Of a DNA stretch of 64,000 nucleotides, positions 43,061 to 54,223 are shown piece by piece (within the stretch, counting starts at the first letter, position 1; each line of letters begins with the position of its first letter). The notes under the pieces were generated by a model, which searched no databases, was not told the DNA's origin, and saw only the letters and a program-made list of their open reading frames with translations. The translations under genes and the position numbers were made by a program. Origin of the DNA: Hymenopus coronatus (lineage: Eukaryota > Arthropoda > Insecta > Mantodea > Hymenopodidae); assembly GCA_030762935.1 (NCBI GenBank), contig CM060887.1:15430501-15494500 (forward strand), read 5' to 3'.

Positions 43061-43239
43061 AATGCGTCATCAACCATTTGAGAACTAATGTATTACAAAC
43101 ATAATCTCATAAAATCTCCCTTGCTATATATTATAAATTATTAATAGCCTATTTCGCTGTATTGTCTTATCAAATACAACTCGTGTTTTCATCTCGTGGC
43201 TTTGCTCCGGTCGTGAATTATCGACAAGATGGAGACACT

Positions 43240-43372
43240 CACTTATGAAAATCGTTGTATTGCATCCTTGGAAGATACTGAACCTAAATACCATTTTGGT
43301 ATTTTTCAGACTTTTCGTTTTTGATCTATGCTGCCCACACACACACACACACACACGCACACACAGGTACTT
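43240..43372 (+). repeat. Fam-A fragment with (AC)n
   Basis: GTATTGCATCCTTGGAAGATAC, AAATACCATTTTGG, CTTTTCGTTTTTGATCTATGC and an AC run (43336-43364). It abuts a reversed Fam-A terminus, forming another inverted junction. Confidence 0.78.
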
Positions 43373-43373
43373 T

Positions 43374-44264
43374 TATTATTTTCTCTATATGCACTATGTA
43401 CATAGTGTATAGAGAAGGTATTGCACTCCACCCAAAAATTCGATACCGAGATTTCACCGGAAATATATGTTTTAGGGTCCCCAATATCCAAAAAAAGCAT
43501 TTTCACAGAAAGGTCTGTGAGTGTGTGTGTGTGTGTCCGTGTGTCAATGTGTCCGTGTGTCTGTGAACACGATAACTCAAAAACGAAAAGTCGGTAAAAT
43601 ACCAAACTTGGTATTTAAGTTTAGTATCTTCCAGGGATTCGACACGAAGATTTTGAGAAAAATCCCCCTACCCCCAACTACCCTTTACATGGAACTTTTT
43701 TCGAAATTTTTGATTTTCTCAAAAATGGCACTAACGATTTTGATTAAAAGTTCGTATATTAAACATATTTACCTGACAAATAAAATGTATATCTTGAATT
43801 TTCTAGGAATAGCCTCTGAAGAGTAGTTTATTCTGGATGAATTTTGCGGAATTTTGAATAACTGCTAAACCGTAAGAAATGGACAAAAACTTACTGCACA
43901 AAAATGTAGAGCACGTTAAAACACACAATTTATGTTATATACATTTTTTCGTGGAGTTCGTCGTTTTTGAGACATTCCTTATTTATTGTTTCTGCTATGA
44001 AAACATATTTTTCTCCTACAGGAACTTGTCAACTCCGATCCATATAAACAAAGGGACTTCATTGATATAGCAACCAGCTTTTGACTATCACTTTAACCTA
44101 TGATAGTCCCTTATTTCGCTTCTACTTACAAGGAAGCAAGTAATAAGACTATTTCTGCTAATTTTTTTCTGATTAGCATAAAGTAAATAGAAGTATAAGC
44201 TTTTTAAGAATAATTTGTTGCAGGGATATAGAGAAAGTCATGTGAATGGTACACATCAGATTTT
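43374..44264 (-). repeat. Fam-A copy, full length
   Basis: From TTTTCTCTATATGCACTATGTAC through a GTGTGTGTGTGTCCGTGTG tract to CATGTGAATGGTACACATCAG. Highly similar to the next copy; both share CGTGTGTCTGTGAACACGATAAC. They lie head-to-tail with only a few bases between them. Confidence 0.9.
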
Positions 44265-44265
44265 G

Positions 44266-44967
44266 TTTTACTTTCTCTATACATACTATGTACATAGTGT
44301 ATAGAGAAGGTATTGCACTCCACCAAAAAATTCGATACCGAAATTTCACCGGAAATATATGTTTTAGGGTCCCCTGTATCCAAAAAAACTATTTTAGAAA
44401 AAGGTCCGTGAGTGTGTCCGTGTGTCTGTGAACACGATAACTCAAAAACAAAGAGTCGGTAAAATCCCAAACTTTGTATTTAATATAGTATCTTCCAGGG
44501 ATGCGACACGAAGATTTTGAGAAAAATCCCCCCTACCCCAACTACCCTTTACATGGAACATTTTTCGAAAATTTTGATTTTCTCAAAAATGGCTCTAACG
44601 ATTTTGATTAAAATATCGTATATTAAAGATATTTACTTGAGAAATAAAATGTATATCTTGAATTTTCTGAAGAGTACTTTATTCTGGATGGATTTTACGG
44701 AATTTTGAATAACTGCTAAACCGTAAGAGAAGGACTAAAACTTACAACACAAAAAATTTAGAGCGCCTTAAAACACGCAATTTATCTTGTATACATTTTT
44801 TTCGTGGAGTTGATCGTTTTTGAGATACTCACAAGGAAGCAAGTAATAGGACTATCTCTACTGATTTTTTCTCGATTAGTATGAAATAAATAGAAGCATA
44901 AGCTTTTTAACAATAATTTGTTGCAGAGGTATAGAGAAAATTATGTGAATGGAACACATCAGATTTT
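44266..44967 (-). repeat. Fam-A copy, internally deleted, in tandem
   Basis: TTTTACTTTCTCTATACATAC to GAATGGAACACATCAGATTTT, lacking about 150 bp of the 5' half (it jumps from GATCGTTTTTGAGATACTC to ACAAGGAAGC). The direct tandem arrangement with the preceding copy suggests unequal exchange or end-preferring insertion. Confidence 0.88.
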
Positions 44968-44968
44968 T

Positions 44969-45082
44969 TTTTGGTTGTCAAAAATATATTTCCGATAAAA
45001 CCTCTGTATTGGATTTGTGGGTGCAATGCAATACCTTCTCTCTATGGAATCTTACTACATTATACGTGTAGAGAAAGTAAAC
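44969..45082 (+). repeat. inverted Fam-A 3'-end fragment at a Fam-A 5' edge
   Basis: ATATATTTCCGATAAAACCTC ... ACGTGTAGAGAAAGTAAA follows the reversed 5' terminus at a T run, giving the preceding copy inverted ends of about 110 bp. Confidence 0.78.
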
Positions 45083-45149
45083 TCCTAAAACAGGAGGAAA
45101 AACTAGTGTTCAGGGAGAACACACTTTGAATCTAACCATAAAGCTCCCA
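45083..45149. other. unannotated DNA between Fam-A and an exon-like frame
   Basis: Short linker with no feature I can name. Confidence 0.3.
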
Positions 45150-45476
45150 TTACCGCAAATAGTAAAAAAAAATCTCCGTTTTTATATTTATGCGCAAACT
45201 GTAACTGTTGGCAAGCCATCCGTCGGTTATGATATGAAATGACATAATACGAGAACCAATATACCAAAATAAAGAAGCTCCCTCTGTAAAAAGAGTATGC
45301 TGAGAGGGACAGGTGGCAGAGAAGAGTACACGTGACCCAGCGAGGTAACTCTGTGGCCAGTGTACATGATATTCCTTGTCATGGTGCTTAACCACAGGAA
45401 TCTGTTTTGGGAAATCGAGAACCAGAGGGAGCTGGAGTCTGTCCTTCCCGATATCTACTCTAGCCACACAAGTGTT
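45150..45476 (-). other. weak exon-like frame on the minus strand
   Basis: After TTTGCAG| at 45477 the frame encodes NTCVARVDIGKDRLQLPLVL followed by a mixed, protein-like sequence (DFPKQIPVVKHHDKEYHVHW). Composition is more balanced than in the repeats, and it lies on the same strand as the putative exon at 41.9 kb. The acceptor lacks a pyrimidine tract, no good donor is visible and no family is recognised. Confidence 0.25.
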
Positions 45477-45497
45477 CTGCAAAGTTTTACTTCCCAA

Positions 45498-45629
45498 CTT
45501 TCACCCAATGATGATAACCGCTGACAAATCCTGGAAATACTAGAACTCCTGAAGGACTAATGTTCATTTGTACTTTCTATCTTAGTACTGAGGCCCTTTA
45601 AATAATGTTTAACTGTGCAGATTATATCT
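45498..45629. other. unannotated DNA before the duplicated block
   Basis: No feature recognised. Confidence 0.3.
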
Positions 45630-45774
45630 CTTAAATATTTATTTTCAAGAAACCATGTTGTTAATAATTGCATTACTAGTTCTAATTGCCATAACTTTTC
45701 TAAAACTTAACATTAAATTTAACAAGGAAGAATAAAATCTTAGTATCCCCGAATTAAGGACAACTTCGAAATTA

Positions 45775-45955
45775 GCCCGCCTTGGTAGTATGCAGATACG
45801 TCTGCATATTCAACAAATGGTGATTTCAAATCTCACATAGGGTGAGGTTATTTTTCGGGTTTTCCCTTATCCTGAGAAGATTTATGTCGAGTGGACAAAA
45901 GATCATTTGAGCATCATTTCAACGATATGACCAACTAAGTTAAAGGACGTTAAAA
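45775..45955 (+). mobile_element. tRNA-derived SINE, SINE4 family
   Basis: GCCCGCCTTGGTAGTATGC, degenerate box B (GGTGATTTCAAATCTC), GGTTTTCCCTTATCCTGAG, CATTTGAGCATCATTTC and GTTAAAGGACGTTAAAA. Box B is damaged. Confidence 0.75.
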
Positions 45956-45979
45956 TTAATAAAAATTAGTCGGTAAAGG

Positions 45980-46432
45980 AGGTAGGTATTGTATTCCATC
46001 CAAAACTTCGATGATAATATTTCACCGTAAATATCTATATATTGAGGTCCCCTGAACGAAAAGAACATTTTTAGAAAAGGTTCCTGTGTGTGTTAACAGC
46101 ATAACTCAGAACAAAAAATGTTCGTATTTATCGAAGATGTGATATAAAGATTTTCAAGAAAAATCCCGCACTCCAAACTACCCTTTATATGGCAAAAATT
46201 TCGAAAGTTTTGATTTTCTCAAACATTGCTCTAATGATTTTGATTACAGTGCCACATGTTTAAGACACTTCCATCACAAATAAAATTTATATTTTAAATT
46301 TTCTGGGAATAGCCTCTCAGGTCCTCTTCATTCTGGAGGGTTTTGCTTAACCGATAAACCGTAAGAGATACACAAAATATGTAGAGCTCGTTAATACACT
46401 CAATTTATGCCATATGTTGTTTGTTGGCAGAG
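45980..46432 (-). repeat. Fam-A copy (in block A)
   Basis: GGTAGGTATTGTATTCCATCC to TTGTTGGCAGAG. It stops at TTAA where the flanking element is inserted. The terminal palindrome is absent on the left. Confidence 0.8.
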
Positions 46433-46436
46433 TTAA

Positions 46437-47196
46437 GGGGACAAGGTAGTCTAAACAACGGAAATTGCACCTTAAGTGAGTTGAATTACCACTGCTCTTA
46501 AAGTATTCAATTGTTTTTCCAGAAATTTGTCTGAATTACTCTATAAATAATTACAATTATTTCAAGTGGTTATTTGCATTAATAGCTTATGTGGTTGAGT
46601 CTATAAAAAGTAGAGAAGTAATAAAACTTATTCTTAAAACACGTGAATTCATTTACCTTTTCCTCTGATACTACTTGCAATACCTAATAACACTTTTCCA
46701 CGCTTTTTCTTAGTATAATCAGCTATCTTCTGAGCCTCAATTATTTCAGTAGAAATTAAAAAAGAAATATGTTTGCAACTTCAAAAAAGTAAAAATGTGC
46801 AAAATTTGCAATGTTGTTGCTTTCTTAATATGATCAATATATAATATAACACCACTATTGTCTTTCAGAAAGTTCAACAATGTGTTGTATATATGTGTTG
46901 AAAATTTTAGCTTTCCAGCCCTCATACTTTCTGAGAAAAAGGTACATCCAAAAGCATGTATCCAAAAATGCAGTTTTGAGAAATCTGAATTTAAAGATAC
47001 AAATGTTCTAAAAAGGGGCATTGCATAACAGCTTTAAATTAAATGCAAACTATAATATAAATTATATTTAAATTGATTAAAATTCTCTTAACGCCCCAAA
47101 GTATACATCTTCTGAAATTAAAAATAATAGAAGTTTTATTAGCGTCCAAAACAAAAAATATATTTTTTTTTTACCATTTCACAGTACCTTCTCCCC
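46437..47196. mobile_element. TTAA-flanked 760-bp element (piggyBac-type MITE)
   Basis: Flanked by TTAA on both sides (46433-46436, 47197-47200), with inverted ends GGGGACAAGGTA and TACCTTCTCCCC (one mismatch in 12). The interior is AT-rich and has no transposase; the 91-codon minus-strand frame has no motif. TTAA target duplication is the hallmark of piggyBac-superfamily elements. It sits exactly at the junction of the two duplicated blocks. Confidence 0.75.
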
Positions 47197-47414
47197 TTAA
47201 ATATTTTCAAGAAACCATATTGTTAATAATTAGGCGGGTGGAATATTTACCTAATTATTTGTCTTACATATCTGTTTAATTTATTTAATATGAATTACAT
47301 GGCTTAAATTGCATCAACTTTTCTAAAACTTTTAACATTATAATATATAAGTTACATAAAAATTAAAAAGAAATAAATCTTAGTATCCTTAAATTAATGA
47401 CAAATTTGAAATTA

Positions 47415-47593
47415 TCCCGCCTTGGTAGAACCGGGATAGCATGTCTGCCTCATATTCAACAGGTCGCGAGTTCGAATCTCCTCTTTAGGGCGACTTTGTT
47501 TTCAGGATTTTCCCTTATCCTGAGAAGACGAATGTTGAGTAATTTTAAGCTCCATGAGCATCACTTCACCAACTAGGTTAAAGGACGTCAAAA
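47415..47593 (+). mobile_element. tRNA-derived SINE, SINE4 family, best copy
   Basis: TCCCGCCTTGGTAGAACCGGGATAGC, box B GCGAGTTCGAATCTCC, then CAGGATTTTCCCTTATCC, GAGCATCACTTCACC and TAGGTTAAAGGACGTCAAAAA. This is the clearest tRNA-like head of the family. Confidence 0.82.
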
Positions 47594-47634
47594 ATGCATA
47601 TAAAATAAAAAAGTCAAAATCAGTCAGTAATGGA

Positions 47635-48190
47635 GATAGGTATTGTATTTCATCCATAAATTCCATGTTAAGATGTCACCGTATATATATTGAGATCCCG
47701 TGAACGGAAAAAAAAAATATTTTTAGGCAAGGTTCGTGTGTGTGTTAACAGCATAATTCAATAACGAAAAATATTTAAAAACCAAACTTGGTATTTAAAG
47801 TTCAGCATCAATCAAGAAAGATGCCATACAAATATTTTCAAGAAAAACCACATCCCAAACTACTTTTTAAATGGAAAAAATTTCGCAAATTTTGATTTTC
47901 TCAAAAACTGCTCCAATGATTTTGATTAAAGCGTCACATGTTTAAAATAGTTTCATCACGGATAAAATGTATATTTAACATTTTCTGGGAACAGCCTCTG
48001 AAGCCCGCTCCATTCTGGAGGGTTTTACATAACTGGTAAACCGTAAGAGATATGCAAAAACTTACTACACAAAATATGTAGGTCTCGTTAATACACATAA
48101 TTTATGCCGTATGTAATCTTTTTGGCAGAGTTAACCGTTACTGAGATATTTCTTGTTATTGGTTTCAATGCAAGCATCTATATCTTTTCC
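47635..48190 (-). repeat. Fam-A copy (in block B)
   Basis: GATAGGTATTGTATTTCATCC to TTTCTTGTTATTGGTTTCAATGC. The SINE4-to-Fam-A junction (GTCAGTAATGGAGATAGG) matches that of block A (GTCGGTAAAGGAGGTAGG), proving that the two arose by duplication and not by two insertions. Confidence 0.8.
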
Positions 48191-48392
48191 CGCTAGAGAA
48201 CGATGGATAGAGATGAGATGTCAAGGTGGTTGCAGAAACATGTGTATGGAATGGTGATACCAATAAAGAATTATAAATGCGAACAGTGTTTAAATATTGG
48301 TTTATTCCCCTTCCAATACTCTAACGACACGACTCCTTGGATTACCCCACATTTTTTTCTCGAATGGGAAGTAATTTTTTTTTCTCTAGCCC
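48191..48392. other. unannotated DNA
   Basis: No feature recognised. Confidence 0.3.
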
Positions 48393-49180
48393 GTATATAA
48401 AATGTACATCGTGGATAAAGAAGGTATTGTATTTCACCCAAAAATTCGATATCGAGATTTCACGGTAATATGTGTTTTGATGTCCCCGGATTCCAAAAAA
48501 AAACATTTTTAGAAAATGGTCCGCACGTGTTTGTGTTTGTGAAAAGCATAACTCAGGAACGAAAAGGCCGGAAACACCAAACTTGGTATTTAGTATTGGT
48601 ATTATCCACGGATGCGACACGAAAATTTTCAAGAAAATTCCGCCACCTCCAACTACTCTTTACAAGGAAAAAGTTTCGAAATTTTGTATTTTCTCAAAAA
48701 TGGCTCTTACGATTTTGATTAAATTCTCTTATATTTAAGATATTTACCTGACAAATAAAATGTATATCTTGAATTTTCTGGGAACAGTCTCTGATGGCAT
48801 GTTTATTCTGGGTGAATTTTGGGAAATGTTGTGTAACTGGTAAGCCTAACAGATAGACAAACACTTATTCCACATAAAATGTAGATTAGGATAAAACACA
48901 ATGTCATATTGGCCGTTTTAGAGATATTCCTTGTTATTGATTTCAGCTTTAAAATACTTTTTTTATACGCGAACCTGTCAACTCCTGGCTACGCAAAGAA
49001 ACGGATTTCAATCCCATAGCAACCACATTTTAAAACATGACTATTGGTTTAGCCCTTCTGCTTATAAATGAACTAAGCTAGAAGATCGTTTCTGCTAGTG
49101 CTTAAGCATTAAATAGATAGAAGTATAAGCTTTCAACAATAATTTGTTTCAGAGATGTAGAGAAAATCATCGAGTTGATC
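48393..49180 (-). repeat. Fam-A copy, near full length
   Basis: CTAGCCCGTATATAAAATGTAC to GTAGAGAAAATCATCGAG. The palindrome is poor. The other blocks (CATTTCACC, CTTGGTATTTAG, TTTTCTCAAAAATGGC, TTGAATTTTCTGGGAACAG) are in order. Confidence 0.85.
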
Positions 49181-49320
49181 ACATTTTTGTTTTTCTTTCT
49201 CCTGGTCAAGAATGCATTTCAAATCTATCAAATACGACCGGCCTTTAAAAGATTTGACTATCGCTTTAGCTTAGGTATGTGTTTCCTAATTCCTCTTCTG
49301 CAAGAAATTAATTTGGATTT

Positions 49321-49594
49321 TATTTATGGACGCTCTTTAATTGCTGTGGTCCTCATTGTACCTTTCTATACCGGGGGTAAAAGACAGTTAATTTTGCTCA
49401 GAGGCCTCTTTTTATTAGGTTTGAGGTTCTTTTATGTGCCGTAAATTACGACACGGCACCAAGTTTTACTTTCCTTCCTGGGAAATGATGTTAAGATTTG
49501 TTATACCAGAAAAAAATCCATCCCCTCCGCCGGGTTTGAGCCCACGATCTTGGGAACTACAGGCTAGCATATTACCGCAAGACCACGAAAGGAG
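49321..49594 (-). mobile_element. SINE1 copy
   Basis: Minus-strand reading: CCTTTCGTGGTCTTGCGG, box B GTGGGCTCAAACCC, GGAGGGGATGGATTTTTT, CGTAATTTACGGCAC, GAGGCCTCTGAGC and AATTAAAGAGCGTCCATAAAT. It is flanked by Fam-A pieces. Confidence 0.8.
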
Positions 49595-49629
49595 ACTCTC
49601 TTATGCAAGGAAATAATATGTAACCTCAC

Positions 49630-49990
49630 CACATCTGATAATGTTTATCTTCTATAACATAAAGTTTGTTGCAGCATATGTGAAGAAAGTTATGTGAATA
49701 TAGCACATCATATTGTTTTCCTTTATGACGAAATCCTACTTCTGCTCCTAAAACCTCACAAAAACATAATACCTCTTGAAAATTTGACCAACAATTGTAA
49801 AAAAGTAAACTAAATTGTTTGAATTCTTCAATATTTATACTTTTCTCAAATGGGAGATCATTCGTTCCCCCCCCCCTCCCGGACCAGCAAAGATAACGAA
49901 ATTTCAAACTAATCACATAGGGGCCAACTCTTAAAATATACCGCTATCGCTTAAACTTAAGAGAAATTCATGTGATTGTAACGCCTTTTT
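49630..49990 (-). repeat. Fam-A 5'-end fragments
   Basis: Two short reversed 5' ends: TCTGATAATGTTTATC ... GTGAAGAAAGTTATGTGAATATAGC, and a second ending GAGAAATTCATGTGATTGTAACGC. A C run (about 49867-49878) interrupts the second. Confidence 0.65.
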
Positions 49991-50671
49991 GTTTAGTCTT
50001 TCGGTTTTATAGTCTTAGCCTACACATTGTATGTGTGGAAGAACAAATCTTCACTTGATCCGCCCTTTTGCGAAAATATTTGGTGGCAAGGTTATTGCCA
50101 ATAATTCTTGTAGTTCCAGTTATTGTACATTAACTGTTTATTATTCACGATTCCATAAAAAACATAGTTTATCAAGAGATTCTAGATGCAATGGTTTCCA
50201 TTCCGGGCGATGTTACATTAGAGTACAGAAAACGGGATAGATTTAAAAGTATATAAATGTGAACGCGCATGAAGAGTAATTTTAATATCTTTCAGTGCAT
50301 ATTAAAACCTCAGATTTAACTTAAACCAGTTTTAAACACCATAGGTATGTATATTTCTGCGTGATGAATGGCTGTATATTGTAATTATGTAGAACACAAA
50401 TGAAGAATAATATTCCTAAAATTAAAATATAGCACGCTATTGTACGGCCATTTTAAGTACTGCTCAGGGGAGAAAACAACAGGAATGTACCTTAATTTAC
50501 AAGCAAATAATGAATATTTATGTGGACAAATGAAAGTGATACTGGACCAAACATAACTGCATTGTCTAGCGAATAACTGCGATTCCAAATGAAGATTTCC
50601 TGTCATAATTATGTGCTAAAAGTTACTTTCCCTACTACTAAAAGTAAAGGTAGCATTGTATTCTCTCTCTC
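49991..50671. other. unannotated DNA
   Basis: No supported gene or named repeat. Confidence 0.35.
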
Positions 50672-51505
50672 TTACTTTGTCTACACGTACTATGTACATA
50701 TTGTATAGAGAAGGTATTCTATTCCACCCAAAAATTCGATACCGAGATTTCACCGGAAATACATGTTTTGGGTCCCCCTGAGCCCAAAAAAAAGCATTTC
50801 TGGAAAAAGGTGCGTGTGTGTGTCTGTGGACAGCATAGCTCAAAAACGAAAATACCGTTAAATACCAAACTTGGTATTTAAGTTTGGTGTTTTCCAAGGA
50901 TGCGACACGAAGATTTTCAAGAACCCCCCCCCCCCAATTACCCTTTACATGGAACTTTTTTTGAAATTTTTTATTTTTTTTCAAAATGGCTCTAACAATT
51001 CTGATTAAAACAAATAAAATGTATATCTTGAATTTTCTGGGAATAGCATCTATAGACTATTTTATTCTGGATGAATTTTACGGTATTTTACATAACTGCT
51101 AAATCGTAAGAGATGGACAAAAACTGCCACACAAAAATGTACAGCACATTAAAACACACAGTTTATATTAGATACATTTTTTTCGTGAAGCTGATTCGTT
51201 TTTGAGATATTCCTTGTTTTTGGTTTCAGCTTTGAAAAAATTATACTTTTCTCATACAGGATTTGTCAACTCCTGTCCATATAAACAAGGGAACTTCAGT
51301 CACATAGCAACCAGCTTTTGACTATTACTTTAACCTTTGGTATTTCTTTATTTCGCTTCTACTTTCAAGGAAGCAAGTAATACGACTATTTCTGCTAATT
51401 TTTTCTCGATTAGCATAAATTACATAGAATCATAAGCTTTTTAATAACAATAATTTGTTGCAGAGATGTAGAGACAGCCATGTGAATGGAACACATCAGA
51501 TTTTT
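50672..51505 (-). repeat. Fam-A copy, full length
   Basis: TTACTTTGTCTACACGTACTATGTACATATTGTATAGAG palindrome, the full order of blocks and the end CATGTGAATGGAACACATCAG. A C run replaces the ATCCCCC block (about 50926-50935). Confidence 0.88.
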
Positions 51506-51524
51506 TTTTTTAACAGTTGGTTTA

Positions 51525-51865
51525 CTCTCCCCTTATGTAAGACTGACCACCCCCGTATAAGTTATAAGCGGATGCCTAGGATTCAGAAGCTTGGGGAGCT
51601 AACGACACCTAACCACAGAATGGAGAACCTGGAACGAATGGTCGGCCCATAGCCATACATAAGGTGAGAAAATGGATAAAGTGAAATGCAAGGTGATTAC
51701 GGAGTAATTGGTGGAATGAGTGGCGGGAGAAACCGGAAGGCCAGTAGAAAACCTGCTCAGATGCCGTTTTGTGCACGACAAATCCCACTTGCGGGCGCTT
51801 GGGATCGAACTCGGGCCGTCTAGATGGGAGGCGAGCGGTCGAACCACTCGGACTCGGTGCCGCCC
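51525..51865 (-). mobile_element. tRNA-derived SINE, SINE3 family
   Basis: Read on the minus strand: GGCGGCACCGAGTCCGAGTGG head, box A GAGTGGTTCGACCGCTCG, box B CCGAGTTCGATCCC, then GGGATTTGTCGTGC, GCAGGTTTTCTACTGGCC and TTCCGGTTTCTCCCGCC. The GGTTTTCTxCxGG..TTxCCC.CC stretch is a common core of insect SINEs. The right part of the body is uncertain. Confidence 0.78.
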
Positions 51866-52150
51866 AGTATTGTATTCTCCCCCCCCCCAAATGTAGATAT
51901 TTCGTGGGAAATACACGTTTTGAGGCACCCTGAACACAAAAAATATATTTAGGGGAAAAAACCGCCCGCGCACGTGCGTGTCTAACAATGGCGTTCATTC
52001 AATAAAATCCCTAAGTTCAGAATATCCTTTATATGGAAATGTTTACAAATGGTTTAGTTATTTCAGAAATGGTTTTAATGATTTTTCGTAGTTAAAGTGC
52101 CATATATTTAAAAGCTTTTAATGACAAATGCAATCTATATCTTGGATAGG
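51866..52150 (-). repeat. Fam-A 3'-half fragment
   Basis: GTATTGTATTCTCCCCCC, AAATGTAGATATTTCGTGGG, CGCACGTGCGTGTC and AATATCCTTTATATGG. It carries no palindrome because the SINE3 head abuts it. Confidence 0.7.
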
Positions 52151-52499
52151 TAAATATTTAATATGTGTTTGTTGGAACCTTTTGGGTATCCACAGAGAGT
52201 GAGCATTACATGCACCCCCCCCCCACCCAGCTTCGGGCTCTACAGCTATTTAAGGATCGCACAATACACCTGTTTCCTAGCATATTGTTTTATAAAACAG
52301 CCTTATCTTTTGAAAATTACATTTTCACGCTTTCAAAATCTGCCACCTATCTCAGTTTTAGTTTAAATTCTATCACAATTTCCCAGAAAGTATATAACTA
52401 TCCATATAAACATCTTACATGACAAAACACTTGCTAATACATATAATAATTTTTAAGAAACATGAAAATATCGTTAATTTTAAAGAACTATTTTTATAG
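52151..52499. other. unannotated DNA
   Basis: Contains a C run (52211-52223). No gene seen. Confidence 0.3.
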
Positions 52500-52884
52500 A
52501 ACTACTAAACCGTAAGAGATGGACAAAAACTTACCACAAAAAAAATGCAGAGCACGTTAAAACGCGCAATGTATGTTATATACATTTTTTTCGTGGAGTT
52601 AATCGTTTTTGAGGTATTTCTTGTTTTTGATTTCAGATTTAAAAACATACTTTTCTCAAACGGGAATTTGGCAACTCCCATCCATACAAAACAAAGAAAC
52701 TTCGGTCACTTAGCAACCATATTTTTATTATTACTTTAACCTATGGTATTTCTTATTTCACTTCTACTTACAAGTAATGACTATTTCTGTTAATTTTTTC
52801 TCGATTAGATGAAGCAAATAGAATAATTTGTTGCAGAGATGTAGAGAAAGTCATGTGAATGGAACACATACGATTTTTTTAATT
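52500..52884 (-). repeat. Fam-A 5' half
   Basis: AACTACTAAACCGTAAGAG to CATGTGAATGGAACACATACG. Confidence 0.82.
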
Positions 52885-52998
52885 CAAAGGGTCCCATATC
52901 ATGTGTTTTCGGCGAAATTTTGGTATAGAATTTTTGGGTGAAATGCAATACCTTCTCTATCTACTATGTACATCCTACATACGCGCTAGAGAAAGTAA
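52885..52998 (+). repeat. inverted Fam-A 3'-end fragment at a Fam-A 5' edge
   Basis: TTCAAAGGGTCCCATATCATG ... CTATCTACTATGTACATC ... CTAGAGAAAGTAAAA. It is the mirror of the junction at 22320 (GGGTCCCCTGAAT|AAAAAATCTG). Confidence 0.78.
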
Positions 52999-53514
52999 AA
53001 CTCATCCTATAGGGTTGCTATAAAAGGGAAGGTGTGGATTGTAAAATCAGAGCGTACTTATCGGCCAGAAAACTTTATTTGGAGGGTAACTATAGGCAAG
53101 CTTATCGGGACATTGTGGACCGGTCCCAAGTGCAGCGATTTAACCTCATTCCATTTTCAACGCCATGTGCTGCAACAAGTCTGGTTAGGAGTTTCATCGC
53201 AGCCGAAGTATCAGATTTGCGGTCCTTTGAACTTGTAGTTCACTAAGAGATGGCCTCTTAGCCATCAAGGTGGAGGAGAGGCCGTTATCTGTCTCTAAGC
53301 ATGCGTAGAGATAAAGGCTTAATTGCCCGCTAAGTGAAGCAATGGGGAAACCGTGTAGACACGAGGACCATTTACTTAGGGGAATGTTCTCTGCCTCCAA
53401 CTTTCCAAACACACAACTTTAATCGTTACAACCTGATAGGTTTAAATCACCAGCTACTGCATTCTTCACCAACACAATGGGAGAATATTGAGACCAAGCC
53501 TCAGCTAGCTTATA
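52999..53514. other. unannotated DNA with short open frames
   Basis: A plus-strand frame at 53034-53246 contains SARKLYLEGNYRQAYRDI, which looks protein-like, but no splice sites or family were recognised. It may be a small relic. Confidence 0.25.
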
Positions 53515-53627
53515 CGAGGGGTGTTCAATAAGGCCTTACAAGTTAGAAAAACAAATTAGTTTTGGTAAATTTTTTTCAACATAATTTCCTTTTAGCTACC
53601 TCGATACACTTTTCCAAACTGTTTTAA

Positions 53628-54223
53628 CCCTTAGTTGCCTGCACTAGTATAATATATATGCCGTTTAAAACTGGAGTCCTAGTAAAAATATTTGGGAATA
53701 AACCTATAAAATTATTATATAAAATAATAGAGAAAGTAGAAATCAAATAAATGTAGATCCTTTAATAATATTTTTCTTCCCAATTACAAGTTTAAATTCT
53801 TCTAAACCAGTTTTCATAATGCTGCCAAAGGCACTACCATAAAAGTGGTACAAATAACCATGAGTGTTGGTGATAGGTAATGGTCTAGCCATCTATTCAA
53901 AGCAAAATGTAGCAAGTTGAAATCCCAGTGGCTGTGGTAAATGACGGGGAGAGCCCAAGTAAAATAATAGGTGTGATACTTGGAAGTTAATGGGGTTACA
54001 TTTGGCTGTAGTTAAGTCGGTTTTCTCTTTTATTTATTTAAAAAAATTACTGCAATTTTAGGGCAAACATTGTATATACCTTTACAATATAAAGCAGGTT
54101 TTATTACTTGTCGTTTATGGTTGAAGGTTAGTATAACATAAAATTAATCTTAGAGTACAAACCTATTTGTGTAGTTACGCTTAAAACAAGCGAAACTTAT
54201 AGGTACCGACAGGCAACAAAGGG
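53628..54223. mobile_element. piggyBac-type MITE (596 bp)
   Basis: Flanked by TTAA (53624-53627 and 54224-54227). Ends CCCTTAGTTGCCTGCAC and GACAGGCAACAAAGGG are inverted repeats with one mismatch in the first 14. No transposase. Inserted into a mariner transposase gene at an existing TTAA. Confidence 0.82.

Larger units (their letters stand above)
45630..46432. repeat. duplicated block, copy A (contains SINE4 and Fam-A)
   Basis: Shares with 47197-48190 the order: TTAAATATT..TTTCAAGAAACCAT.TTGTTAATAATT, then CAACTTTTCTAAAACTT-type AT-rich DNA, AATCTTAGTATCC, SINE4 and reversed Fam-A. Divergence is moderate, with extra sequence in copy B. It ends where a TTAA-flanked element begins. Confidence 0.75.
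47197..48190. repeat. duplicated block, copy B
   Basis: Second copy of the block described at 45630. It continues in Fam-A past the point (GCAGAGTTAA) where block A is interrupted. Confidence 0.75.

Noticed and set aside
50616..50984. Recurring open frames in Fam-A with similar peptides (for example containing VASLEDTK, KYQVWYLT, FLSYA, RHTH).
   Set aside because: They occur at the same position in many copies, vary in frame and length, are broken by the microsatellite and lack any start or domain. They reflect repeat similarity, not a conserved protein.
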